The notes: generated by a model not told the origin, from the sequence alone. A stretch of 49,046 bases of DNA from CAZAYP01 sp964489425 [NCBI: uncultured Verrucomicrobiota bacterium] (GCA_964489425.1 CAZAYP010000043.1:1-49046); one strand, 5' to 3'. Positions 15,700 through 23,546 are shown, counted from the stretch's first letter. A program made the numbers and translations.

Positions 15700-17156
15700 G
15701 GTTGTTTACGCCCGCTTGAACAACGCAGACGTTGTTCACAGGCGGTCCGGCTATAGCCGCCCCCCAAGATGGGGATGGGGGGCTCGCCGGACAGCCTGAC
15801 GCGGCCATAACAACCCGAAAAGAAATAGCTGGTATTGGGAAACCCGATCCGTTGAGATTGGGCTACAACAACCCCAAACCAGCTATGAACTTGAAGCTTA
15901 AAACACTCTTGAACGCGACGCAACCCTTGCCGGGATTTATTTATGAGCAGGTCCGCCTGCTGCGCAATGCGCAGGGGCAGCCGGAACGGATCGAGGTGGA
16001 CGTGGCGGCGCACCGCCAGCGGCCAGCCCATTGCTCCCGCTGTAACCAACCTGCGCCGGGCTATGACCACCTGCCGCAGCGGTCGTGGCTGCATGTGCCT
16101 TGCTGGAACATCCCGGTCTGGTTGCGTTACGCGCCGCGGCGCGTGGCGTGTCCCCAGCATGGCGTCGTCGTGGAGGCGCTGCCGTGGAATCAGGGTCAGC
16201 GCCAGGTTACCCTTGCCATGATGGTGTTTCTGGCGCGCTGGGCGCGCCGGTTGTCGTGGCGGGAAACCGCCCGCGCCTGTAAAACGTCCTGGGATACGGT
16301 CTATCGCGCGATTGCCTGGGTGGTGCAGTGGGGGCTGGCCCAGCGTGAACTCACGTCGATCACGGCCGTGGGCGTGGACGAAATCCATTGGGGCCATGGC
16401 AAGAAGGCGGACAGCTTCTTGACGGTGATTTACCAGTTGGATGCAGGCTGCCGGCGCCTGCTCTGGGTGGGACGGCGCCGCACCCAGCGCACCCTGCGCA
16501 AGGGGTTGGAGTCTTTGGGACCCGTGGCCTTGGCCGGTATCCGTTACGCGTGCAGTGACATGTGGGCGCCCTATCGGGCGGTCATCGCCAGCCTGCTGCC
16601 CAAGGCCCTGCATGTCTTGGACCGCTTCCATATCACCCAGTTGCTCAATCAGGCCGTCGACCAGACCCGCCGGGCCGAGCGGCATAAAGCCCGCCAGGGA
16701 CCACGGCTCAAGCACATGCGCTGGGCGCTGTTGCGCAAGGGTTCCCGGTTGCGCGGCCGCATGCGCGCCAAGCTCCAGGCCTTGCTGCAAACGGGGATGG
16801 CCACCGCCAAGGCCTATTTGTTCAAGGAGACCCTGGATCCTTTGTGGAAGTATCACAGCCCGTCTTGGGCGGCTTTGTACTTGGAGGTGTGGATCGAACG
16901 CGCACGCCGTTGCCGCATCCCCGCCATCCAGCGGGTGGCCAAAACGCTGGCCGCGCATGCGCCGCTGATCATCAACTGGTTTCGGGCCAAGGGCGAGCTC
17001 AGCACCGGCGCCGTGGAGGGCTTGAACAACAAAATCCGTGTGGTCACCAGACGTTCTTATGGCTTCCGTACCTATCAGGCTATGGAAACAGCGCTTTATC
17101 ATAACCTTGGCCGACTACCCGAACCCAAACTCACCCACGACTTCTGCTGACGAGGC
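15669..17156 (+). mobile_element. Intact ISL3-family insertion sequence (1488 bp)
   Basis: Imperfect 33-bp terminal inverted repeats lie at 15669-15701 and 17124-17156 (23 of 33 positions match, sharing GCAG, GTGGGT and GGG blocks). They enclose one transposase gene and are flanked by the perfect 8-bp duplication GAAAAAAA. Intact ends, intact duplication and an open transposase frame argue for a recent, possibly still active insertion. It landed in the last gene of the defence operon in the same orientation, and read-through transcription from the operon into the transposase is possible. Confidence 0.95.
15885..17150 (+). CDS. ISL3-family DDE transposase
   Basis: A 421-residue transposase. 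An N-terminal zinc-finger-like part (HCSRC near 50, CPQH near 88) is followed by an HTH-like region ('LSWRETARACKTSWDTVYRAI'). The DDE catalytic triad is visible as D165 (VGVDEIHWG), D225 (CSDMWAPY) and E378 (GAVEGLNNKIR), the typical ISL3 arrangement. The frame is open from 15732, but ATG 15885 (MNLKLKTLLN) matches family N-termini. The stop lies inside the right inverted repeat, as is common in this family. Confidence 0.95.
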   Translation: MNLKLKTLLNATQPLPGFIYEQVRLLRNAQGQPERIEVDVAAHRQRPAHCSRCNQPAPGYDHLPQRSWLHVPCWNIPVWLRYAPRRVACPQHGVVVEALPWNQGQRQVTLAMMVFLARWARRLSWRETARACKTSWDTVYRAIAWVVQWGLAQRELTSITAVGVDEIHWGHGKKADSFLTVIYQLDAGCRRLLWVGRRRTQRTLRKGLESLGPVALAGIRYACSDMWAPYRAVIASLLPKALHVLDRFHITQLLNQAVDQTRRAERHKARQGPRLKHMRWALLRKGSRLRGRMRAKLQALLQTGMATAKAYLFKETLDPLWKYHSPSWAALYLEVWIERARRCRIPAIQRVAKTLAAHAPLIINWFRAKGELSTGAVEGLNNKIRVVTRRSYGFRTYQAMETALYHNLGRLPEPKLTHDFC

Positions 17157-17164
17157 GAAAAAAA
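17157..17164. repeat. Target site duplication, right copy
   Basis: GAAAAAAA follows the right inverted repeat immediately and duplicates 15661-15668. Removing the IS plus one copy joins the codons GAA AAA AAT and continues the interrupted frame. Confidence 0.93.
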
Positions 17165-17486
17165 TAGGCCGACCGAAACGCCTTACACAGACGAATCATT
17201 GGCCGCTGCGTACGACGATCTGGTTCTTTATGCCACGGGTTTGACCCGGTGTATCCGGGATGCCCTGCGGGATGGGGCGAAAAGCATAGCCGGCGTGCTG
17301 AAGTTCTTTCCCGACTGCCGGGCGCTGGAAGCCTGCGACATCCCAATTTCGACAATTTTTAGCCAGAACCATCAGATAACCAGTCCGACGAAAATCGCTA
17401 AAATAGCCCTAATCCACGTAACCGGCCAGGGGCGCTCCACCGTAATGGAGTGCATCAACAGAGGCCGGCATCCGACTGTCCGATAA
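17165..17486 (+). pseudogene. 3' part of the IS-interrupted operon gene
   Basis: The frame that enters the IS at 15668 continues here after removal of the element: NRPTETPYTDESLAAAYDD, then 'YATGLTRCIRDALRDGAK' and on to 'GRHPTVR' with a stop at 17484-17486. About 106 residues of the original C-terminus are cut off from their start. A TTG near 17199 could initiate only an N-truncated piece. Function unknown. Confidence 0.8.
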
Positions 17487-17586
17487 CTCCTGCAGATATC
17501 GGACACCTCGTTCGATAGCACTCGCAGCGTATTCCAGTATTTAATCGCCGCCAGCCTGGTGAAGAATCGGGTTTTAAAGGACAGTT

Positions 17587-18213
17587 ATGGAAAAGCAAGA
17601 CAGAACGAACGAGGCGGAGAAGATTGACGTTGGTGCGGGCGGGACGCTTGTCGTACCACGGGAGGACATCGGTGCCGACATTGAACCGGGGAGCGAGATG
17701 GATACGACTGAGATGATGGCCCCAAAAATCCGTAAACCCCAGCGCCGAGAATGGGTCGTGTTGAATCGCAGGGCAGAGCTGACCACGAGACTGCTGCTAC
17801 ACAAGCCGCGGCTCCAGGGATTGGATACCCAGCATTTTTTTGTTGAGCAGAAGCTGCGCGTGCGGATTGCCGATGAGCTCAAGCCGGTCCGCGTTTTCCC
17901 GTACTATTCCCTGACAACCAAAACCAAAGCTCTGTGGGTGGTGCCGGTCACCGAAGCAAATGAATGGTATGAGTCGCTTGCCGTGCTTTTACGTCAGCCG
18001 CCCCAGTTTTTCGATGCCAACGCGATCCGAGTTTTGTCGGACAAGGACCTGGGTAAGTATCGCATCCGCCATAAGCCGTTCGATGGCGAGGTGACCTGGT
18101 CACCCAAGGCGACAGACGAGTTGTTGGGTGAAGCGTTGGGGCCGGAGGGTTTTATCCGCACGGTTGATCATCCAATTTATACGGACCTCATCGCTGGGTC
18201 AGAGCTGGTCTAA
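17587..18213 (+). CDS. Unknown protein encoded just upstream of DNA polymerase
   Basis: A 208-residue protein with a charged N-terminal ~55 residues (acidic, then KIRKPQRREW) and a globular remainder including 'VRVFPYYSLTTKTKALWVVPV', 'NEWYESLAVLL' and 'RTVDHPIYTDLIAGSELV'. Its stop overlaps the polymerase start (TAATG), so the two are co-translated. From memory, proteins ending in a 'DHPVV..L.G'-like motif sit beside family A polymerases of integrative elements, but I cannot name the family. ATG 17587 follows a weak AGGACA. Confidence 0.7.
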   Translation: MEKQDRTNEAEKIDVGAGGTLVVPREDIGADIEPGSEMDTTEMMAPKIRKPQRREWVVLNRRAELTTRLLLHKPRLQGLDTQHFFVEQKLRVRIADELKPVRVFPYYSLTTKTKALWVVPVTEANEWYESLAVLLRQPPQFFDANAIRVLSDKDLGKYRIRHKPFDGEVTWSPKATDELLGEALGPEGFIRTVDHPIYTDLIAGSELV

Positions 18214-19955
18214 TGGACATTGCTCAGTTTCCGGCAGTCTGGTCCTTGGATTCCGAATGGGGTTTCCGGAGCGGGCGTGTGGATTGCGAGTCGGCCTGGG
18301 AGCCGGTATGCTTGTGTGCCGTAGAACTGCACTGTGGGAAACGGGTGCACTTCGTTGGCCGGGACAGCCGGCTTTCAGGCTTTTTCATCGATCACGCTCA
18401 CGATCTGTTCCTAGCTCATTACGCTATCGCCGAGATGAAATATTTGTTGCGCTTGGGCGTTATGTTGCCGGCGCAATGGTATGACACGTTCGTGGCCGAG
18501 CGCTTGTTGACGAACGCCCCCGGCCTGCCGGAAGCCGGGCTGTCCGCCAGCTTGATCCGCCGGGGCCTGCCCCACTTGGCACCGGCGGAAAAACATGATC
18601 TACAGCAACAGATCCTTCACCTCAGGTTCAACCCCAATGATTCCGAGGAAATGCAACGGATCATCGATTATTGCTACACCGATTGCGACGGATGCCTGGC
18701 CCTGTTCCGTCGACAATATCAAGAACCGCAAGTTCTGCGGCACATGGGATGGTGGACTGAATACTTGAAAGCCGTTGCGCGCATGGAGCTTAGGGGTATC
18801 CCCTTCGATGTGGCTGGATACGAGCAAATCCGTAGAGCATGGCCCCACATCCGAATGGCACTCATCGAAGGCATCAACAAGACCCACCCGGTTTTCGACG
18901 GGTTGACCTTCAAGAAATCTGCATTTATGAACTGGTGCCGCCGCGAAAATATCAGGTGGCCATTGCAGATGAGCGAGACCACGGGGTTGCCATATCACCC
19001 GTTGGACGAAAAAACCTTCAAGGCGATGGAGCCACGCAACCTGTTTATTGCCGACGTCCGGCAGGTGCGCAAGTCTATGGCCGGCCTGGGGAGGAGGGCT
19101 CTCGTTGTTGATGCCGTTCTGGGCCGGCATTGTTATGGCGCCTCGGCGTTTCGGTCTGTATCAGGTCGCAATCAGCCTCGGAAATTTGTTTTCGGCGGTC
19201 CTAAATGGATGCGATTCCTTATTGTACCTGAATCGCCTGATCACGTTCTCGTGAACGTCGATTTTACGGCCCAAGAAATAGGCATCGCGGCGGCCCTGTC
19301 GGGGGACGGGAACATGCGGTCTGTATACGAGGCATCCGACTGCCATATGGCGTTCGCGATCCGGGCTGGCGCCGCACCAACCAACGCGACCAAGGCGACC
19401 AACCCGGACGTACGCAAGCTTTACAAAGCTGTAAATTTGGGAGTGTTGTACGGCCAGTCCGCCTTTGGCATCGCCAGCCGCCTTGCCATCACTGAACGTC
19501 AGGCCGAGGCCTTGCTGCGGGACCACAGAGCCCTGTTCCCCAAGTTCTGGGAGTGGTCGGATCATATCGTCCAAGGCTCTATTGACCGCGGCTGGATCGT
19601 CACGCCCTGCGGCTGGCGCAGTCAGGTGCCGCCAGCAGGCAATGTTCGCACCTGGATGAACTGGCCAATGCAGGCGACCGGCGCGGACATCATGCGGTTG
19701 ACGGTGATCTACCTTGACCGGCAGAACGTCCGACTGCTGGCGCCTATACATGACGGTTTTCTGATCTCATGCCGGCGAGATCAAATAGAAGATGCGCGCG
19801 CGGCCGTGGACTACGCTTGCGCCAAGGCTGTAGAACACGTCCTGCCCGGGTTTCCGCTTCGCTGGGACGTCGCCGTGTACGAGCGCCGCTATGAAGATGA
19901 TGCCGGTCGTCCACTTTGGGACAAGCTCCAAGACATAATGAGTGCGCCGTCATGA
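18213..19955 (+). CDS. Family A DNA polymerase with 3'-5' exonuclease domain
   Basis: A 580-residue polymerase. The N-terminal exonuclease shows D13/E15 (LDSEW) for motif I, 'LAHYAIAEMKYLL' for the motif II region and 'YCYTDCD' for DEDDy motif III. The polymerase shows motif A 'NVDFTAQEIG' (D350), motif B 'RKLYKAVNLGVLYGQ' (R401, K405) and motif C 'PIHDGF' (H513, D514). There is no 5'-nuclease domain, and at 580 residues it is far shorter than cellular Pol I (~930), so it is the phage/mobile-element type. Motif A has DFTAQE where cellular enzymes have DYSQIE. It overlaps its neighbours on both sides (TAATG, ATGA), indicating one operon. Likely role: autonomous replication of the element. Confidence 0.9.
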   Translation: MDIAQFPAVWSLDSEWGFRSGRVDCESAWEPVCLCAVELHCGKRVHFVGRDSRLSGFFIDHAHDLFLAHYAIAEMKYLLRLGVMLPAQWYDTFVAERLLTNAPGLPEAGLSASLIRRGLPHLAPAEKHDLQQQILHLRFNPNDSEEMQRIIDYCYTDCDGCLALFRRQYQEPQVLRHMGWWTEYLKAVARMELRGIPFDVAGYEQIRRAWPHIRMALIEGINKTHPVFDGLTFKKSAFMNWCRRENIRWPLQMSETTGLPYHPLDEKTFKAMEPRNLFIADVRQVRKSMAGLGRRALVVDAVLGRHCYGASAFRSVSGRNQPRKFVFGGPKWMRFLIVPESPDHVLVNVDFTAQEIGIAAALSGDGNMRSVYEASDCHMAFAIRAGAAPTNATKATNPDVRKLYKAVNLGVLYGQSAFGIASRLAITERQAEALLRDHRALFPKFWEWSDHIVQGSIDRGWIVTPCGWRSQVPPAGNVRTWMNWPMQATGADIMRLTVIYLDRQNVRLLAPIHDGFLISCRRDQIEDARAAVDYACAKAVEHVLPGFPLRWDVAVYERRYEDDAGRPLWDKLQDIMSAPS

Positions 19956-20539
19956 ACCTACTCGTCCCCAGCGAGCCAATTGAAAGCGCCGACGACCATG
20001 CTCCCGCGCCCTATAAACCGCCGCGTCACGCATCCGGCACTGGCATCTGGGTGCCGAAGGAAGTGGCCGATTGGATTCCCCATGCTGGCCTGCGAACCCC
20101 GTCTTCTTGGTCCGTGCTGCTGGCAATCATTTTGCGCCAGTTCAGGTATGGACCCGGCGCAACGGCTTACATCACCATTAAAGACCTGTGCGCGCTGACG
20201 GGATATTCACCGGCCACGATCAAACGTGCCATCAGGGTCCTTCGGGGGCAGGGGGTGGTCCGGAGGCGACATCGGTATGGAGACGTACAATTTGTGATGA
20301 CAAACGCGGTTACGGGAAGGATCGCCAAGACGATCCCTCCGAAGGATCATCATGATGATCCCTCCCCTAATCTCTATTATCTCTTAAATAATGGGGATGT
20401 TCCCACAGCCAACCATCCCACAAGGAAATTGGACACCAAGCAATACGAAGGCCGTCTTCCCCAACGAATATCAAGGGAGTCCTATCTGCGGGCGATAGCG
20501 TTGCTGGTATCCAAGAGAACAGCGCGGTCGGCGATATGA
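19952..20539 (+). CDS. Winged-helix / HTH protein of the replication module
   Basis: A 195-residue protein starting at ATG 19952, overlapping the polymerase stop by 4 nt. The segment 'TIKDLCALTGYSPATIKRAIRVLRGQGVVRRR' (~residues 75-110) is a MarR/DnaD-like winged helix, the type found in element replication proteins and regulators ('t..dLa..tG.S..tv.raikeLe..G.i'). The rest is unremarkable. A replication accessory or regulatory role follows from its position only. Confidence 0.7.
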   Translation: MNLLVPSEPIESADDHAPAPYKPPRHASGTGIWVPKEVADWIPHAGLRTPSSWSVLLAIILRQFRYGPGATAYITIKDLCALTGYSPATIKRAIRVLRGQGVVRRRHRYGDVQFVMTNAVTGRIAKTIPPKDHHDDPSPNLYYLLNNGDVPTANHPTRKLDTKQYEGRLPQRISRESYLRAIALLVSKRTARSAI

Positions 20540-21021
20540 AGATCAACAGCAAACGGCAATGGCATTATACGAGCGTAACAGCACTGAAATCGATCATCGG
20601 GGACGGTCACATCCGAACCAGCCGCTGGCATATGGATGGTCAGCAGGTTTGTAACGTGGCATGGGCCAGCCGGGCGACGGTTTGGGAGCCCACGGCCAAG
20701 GCCACCAGCCTGATCAACAATCACTGGGAATTTGCGGTCGCTGACCTGCTGGCTGGCGATACACCACCGATCGCTAGAATCGAGGTTGATCCGGGGCGAC
20801 TGCAATCCTGGCTGAAATATTTCGGGCGCATTGGCGTTGCTGATTATTACGCCTGGCATCTGGCCGAGTGCGGCTACGAACGCGGTGCTGATCCGAATGA
20901 TTGGGCTTTGTGCCCGACCCCGATCCCCAAGTCGGCATGGCTGGCCGTGGAAATCTGGAACGGCGACTCGTGGGTCGTATTGTCGGCCGAAAATGTAAAT
21001 AATGTACCAGGAGGAGGATGA
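20536..21021 (+). CDS. Unknown protein with 'WHYT...I...G.I' front motif
   Basis: A 161-residue protein beginning MKINSKRQWHYTSVTALKSI, with 'GDGHIRTSR', 'ATVWEPTAKAT' and 'PPIARIEVDPGRL'. This resembles small proteins I recall starting with 'LWHYT....l..Il..G.IrP' and 'vWfS.n..WE.TA', for which an ADP-ribosyltransferase-like fold is plausible. No function can be assigned. It overlaps the preceding HTH gene by 4 nt (ATGA), so it belongs to the polymerase operon. It could be a toxin or host-takeover protein; that is speculation. Confidence 0.6.
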   Translation: MKINSKRQWHYTSVTALKSIIGDGHIRTSRWHMDGQQVCNVAWASRATVWEPTAKATSLINNHWEFAVADLLAGDTPPIARIEVDPGRLQSWLKYFGRIGVADYYAWHLAECGYERGADPNDWALCPTPIPKSAWLAVEIWNGDSWVVLSAENVNNVPGGG

Positions 21022-21338
21022 TGAACCTAAATACCGAGTGCCACAGGGAACGCGAAATACGGGGGAGGATGCTGAAGTTGGTTTCCGAGATCTCGAATGA
21101 TTTGTATACGAATGCCCTCCAGTTTCACGGTGAGTTGAGCGGCATTGTGCCGTGTAAAAGCCTGAAACGCAGGATCAAAGCAGGGGAATATCTGGATTCG
21201 CTTTGGGATTCCGTTAATCGCCTTGTTAATGGCACCCGAATATTCCGCGGCAACATGGAAATCAAGAACCCCATCAAGGATAAGCTAATGGTGGAATTAC
21301 GGCAATTAATGGGTGATGAGCCAACTAAAAATGGGTGA
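21021..21338 (+). CDS. Small hypothetical protein
   Basis: 105 residues, charged and probably helical ('RGRMLKLVSEISNDLYTNAL', 'LWDSVNRLVNG'). AGGAGG at 21009-21014 gives 6-nt spacing to ATG 21021; ATG 21018 lies three bases earlier. Its start overlaps the stop of the previous gene. Not recognised. Confidence 0.6.
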   Translation: MNLNTECHREREIRGRMLKLVSEISNDLYTNALQFHGELSGIVPCKSLKRRIKAGEYLDSLWDSVNRLVNGTRIFRGNMEIKNPIKDKLMVELRQLMGDEPTKNG

Positions 21339-21377
21339 CGTCATTGCGCGTTACAGTGCCTACTCTGGTGCGGAAAC

Positions 21378-21551
21378 ATGAATCTACAAGCCAGTCAGAA
21401 GGCAACAACTAATGAGCGCCGCGCGGCCAATGCCCGGGCCGGCGGACCAATTTACACATTTGAGGAGGGCGGAAATGAGATTGAGCTATGGATGCAAATG
21501 TCGATTGCGGCTACTATCGCAAAAAGGAAGTCGCCGTCTATCTTGGTGTGA
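21378..21551 (+). CDS. Possible small ORF
   Basis: 57 codons from ATG 21378 (GGA nearby), starting MNLQASQKATTNERRAANAR. It overlaps the HTH gene at 21488 in another frame, so at most one is likely real over the overlap. The first 36 codons look protein-like (GPIYTFEEGGNEIELW). It may be a short element protein. Confidence 0.3.
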   Translation: MNLQASQKATTNERRAANARAGGPIYTFEEGGNEIELWMQMSIAATIAKRKSPSILV

Positions 21552-21691
21552 GCCTGCGTCAAGTCACCGAGCTAATGCGACGCCGGGTGCTGCCATATTC
21601 GAAACTGGGCGGCCGGCTGGTGCTGTTTCGCCGGGCCGATGTTGATGCCGCCGTGGATAAATTCAGGATCAGTGCCGTCGGCGAAAATTGA
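21488..21691 (+). CDS. Excisionase-like HTH_17 protein
   Basis: 67 residues with a MerR/Xis-type helix-turn-helix: 'YYRKKEVAVYLGVSLRQVTELMRRRVLPYSKLGGR', then 'LVLFRRADVDAAVDKF', the classic HTH_17 layout (LGvs..tv..l...g.lP...lg.r..f...dl). Such proteins are recombination directionality factors or regulators. Its place beside the tyrosine integrase, convergent to it, favours an excisionase role. No strong ribosome binding site precedes ATG 21488. Confidence 0.75.
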   Translation: MDANVDCGYYRKKEVAVYLGVSLRQVTELMRRRVLPYSKLGGRLVLFRRADVDAAVDKFRISAVGEN

Positions 21692-21715
21692 CCGGGTTCA
21701 ACAGCGAAAAATGAG

Positions 21716-21746
21716 CGGCGCGGAGTGGTTCCGCGCCGTTTGTTTT
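21716..21746. terminator. Strong intrinsic terminator before integrase
   Basis: CGGCGCGGA (21716-21724) pairs with TCCGCGCCG (21730-21738) as a 9-bp GC-rich stem with a 5-nt loop, followed by TTTGTTTT. It ends the plus-strand replication/excisionase transcripts and separates them from the convergent integrase gene. Confidence 0.85.
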
Positions 21747-21754
21747 AGCGGTGT

Positions 21755-22930
21755 TCAGCTGGCTGCGGCGGGCATGTTTATGACGTTGTCGCCGACCGAA
21801 AAAATCTTCCAGTAGCGTACGGCGTCTTTTTTGCTCATCAGGCCCCGGTAATGGTCGTAGAGCAATTTGGCGTTCAGGTGGCCGAGTTGGGCGGCGGTTT
21901 TGTCCGCGCTCTCATGCATGGCGAAATGGGCGCTGGCGTAGCAGTGGCGCAGCACGTCTGGTGGCCAGCGGGTGATCTTGGCCTTGGCCATGATCCGGGC
22001 TGCGTAGCGCCGGAATACGCAGTATGGCACTCCCAGCTTGTCGGTCGGCTTGCGGTGCGGCAGCAGCCAGGCAACCAGATTGTCGCTCATGTCCACGATC
22101 CGCGTTCGGCGGCGCTTGGCCACCTCGGGCAGTACGCGGACGGTCTTGCCGGTGAAGTCCACTTGCGCCCAGTCGGTTTTCTCGGCCTCAGACGGTCGCA
22201 AGCCGGCGAACAGGCCAAGCGCGATAGGCGGGATCAGGCGTGGGTAGATGTCTCCGGTGGCCAGCAGCAGGCGCTCGACCTCGGCCACGGTGAAGATTTC
22301 GGGCATGGGCAGGTCGAGGGTGGGCCTAGGCACGGCCTGAGCGGGATTGTCGGCGCGGAGCTTCTTCTCAATGGCATGGTTGAAGAACGCCACCAGGGCG
22401 GTCCGGTAATTCAGGCGATTAGTCGGCTGCGTGTCGCCGGGCCAGCGTTCAAGAAACTGCTCGATATCATGGGTGGTGATGGTCTGGACGCCACGGGCAC
22501 CGTAGTCGGCCGCGAACATGGAGCAGCGCCGGCGGGCATCGGCGATGGTGTGGTGGCGCCGGCCGGCCGTTTTTTTGTCCGCCAGATACGTCTCGAGAAA
22601 TTGGCCCACGGTCTGCTGGCCGGCAGCGTTGGAGTGGTGCTGGGCGTAGAAAGCTGCGGCGGCCGCAAGATCGCCGCCGGTAGACTTCAACATTTCTACG
22701 GCCTTGACCGCCGCCAAGCGTTGGTCCGCGGTCAATCCATGACCCACCATTCCGAACCTTTCACGCTCAGCCAAGTACAGATCAACAACCCCACGCGCCT
22801 CAGCCTTGGACGCGCAGTCCTTGAACGTGCGCTTGCCGTCCACCTTGGGCCAGCACACGCGCCAGGTACCACGCTCGGGCCGTGCTCGGATGGTTATGCC
22901 GCTGTATTTTTCTTTCGTTTTTAGTGCCAT
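21755..22930 (-). CDS. Tyrosine recombinase (integrase)
   Basis: A 391-residue phage-type integrase. The N-terminal SAM-like core-binding region (~105-195: 'TVGQFLETYLADKK', 'TTHDIEQFLERW') precedes the catalytic domain. Active-site boxes are 'AGLRPSEAEK' (first Arg), 'DVLRHCYASAH' (R and H), 'AAQLGH' (second His) and 'YDHYRG' (Tyr near residue 360). Start ATG 22930 has AGGAGG just upstream. The start codon lies 138 bp from the tRNA-Phe fragment, so the attachment site is at the 5' side of the gene. It is expected to integrate and excise the element at tRNA-Phe. Confidence 0.93.
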   Translation of the reverse strand: MALKTKEKYSGITIRARPERGTWRVCWPKVDGKRTFKDCASKAEARGVVDLYLAERERFGMVGHGLTADQRLAAVKAVEMLKSTGGDLAAAAAFYAQHHSNAAGQQTVGQFLETYLADKKTAGRRHHTIADARRRCSMFAADYGARGVQTITTHDIEQFLERWPGDTQPTNRLNYRTALVAFFNHAIEKKLRADNPAQAVPRPTLDLPMPEIFTVAEVERLLLATGDIYPRLIPPIALGLFAGLRPSEAEKTDWAQVDFTGKTVRVLPEVAKRRRTRIVDMSDNLVAWLLPHRKPTDKLGVPYCVFRRYAARIMAKAKITRWPPDVLRHCYASAHFAMHESADKTAAQLGHLNAKLLYDHYRGLMSKKDAVRYWKIFSVGDNVINMPAAAS

Positions 22931-22987
22931 AGACGCCTCCTATGTTTCGGCTAGAATAGGCGCCAAGCGGCACCATAGACAATAAAA

Positions 22988-23008
22988 AAGTGCACCCAAA
23001 GTGCACCC
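22988..23008. repeat. Paired AAGTGCACCC repeats beside the attachment site
   Basis: AAGTGCACCC occurs at 22988-22997 and 22999-23008, 11 bp apart, between the integrase start and the tRNA fragment. A further exact copy lies at 23202-23211 and a variant (AAGTGCAACC) at 23235-23244 on the other side. They may be integrase arm-type sites; this rests on position and repetition only. Confidence 0.45.
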
Positions 23009-23067
23009 TGGCGAATCATGATAAATCATTAGTAGATGCAAATAAGATGTTTGAGACGATGCGATAA

Positions 23068-23117
23068 GAGGACTGAAAATCCTTGTGTCGGCGGTTCGAT
23101 CCCGTCTCTCGCCACCA
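23068..23117 (+). other. tRNA-Phe 3' fragment, probable att site
   Basis: This reads as the 3' half of a tRNA: anticodon stem 23068-23072/23080-23084 around loop CTGAAAA with anticodon GAA (23075-23077), 5-nt variable loop, T stem 23090-23094/23102-23106 around TTCGATC, acceptor 3' strand TCTCGCC, discriminator A and an encoded CCA ending at 23117. The 5' acceptor strand (GGCGAGA expected), D arm and 5' half are absent upstream, so it is not a functional gene. This is the residue expected when an element integrates into the 3' end of tRNA-Phe. The intact gene should lie at the other end of the element, to the left. Confidence 0.85.
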
Positions 23118-23546
23118 TCTTAAATCCCTTGCAAATACGCCATTTATCCAAGATTTTTGCCATTTCGTCGAGCCGCGTGAATATGGTCAAAAATGTACTC
23201 AAAGTGCACCCGGATGCACGATCTGGTGCAACCAAAGTGCAACCAGATTCGGCGCGTTTCTCTCGGCGGAGCGATGCTCGGGTATGTCGCCACTGTATCC
23301 GCGCACTCTGCATGGCGATCCCACCCAATTTTTTTAGGCATCCGAAACAACGGGAGCGCAATCTCCGCTCGCTGATTTTTCCCCGCCAAAATGCTTCTTC
23401 AACTCTTGGTGCCCGTGCCATGTACACGCCCACGCGGCCCGAAGGTAAAAACCAGGGGTTATATCTCGGGTATATACCATCACCACCTAAATATTCTGTT
23501 TGACGCAACACAAGCGATTGTGTAAGTCTATGTGTAAAGAGGAAAC
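23118..23546. other. Gene-free stretch beyond the attachment site
   Basis: Open frames on both strands here look like non-coding translation. The stretch holds a copy of AAGTGCACCC (23202-23211) and an inverted repeat ATCTGGT...ACCAGAT (23221-23227/23242-23248) enclosing the AAGTGCAACC variant, plus the promoter region of vapBC at its right end. It may be the end of a second or older element at the same site. Confidence 0.45.
23500..23523 (+). promoter_or_regulatory. Probable vapBC promoter -35 and operator
   Basis: TTGACG (23500-23505) is a good -35 hexamer. Directly after it, ACACAA-GCGA-TTGTGT (23508-23523) is a perfect 6-bp inverted repeat located 24-39 bp before the antitoxin ATG. VapB-type antitoxins repress their own promoter through palindromes placed like this. 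No clear -10 is seen. Confidence 0.5.

Noticed and set aside
23029-23511. Minus-strand frame with 'ARDGIEPPTQGFS'
   Set aside because: This peptide is the familiar spurious translation of the complement of a tRNA-Phe 3' end. It supports the tRNA fragment, not a protein.
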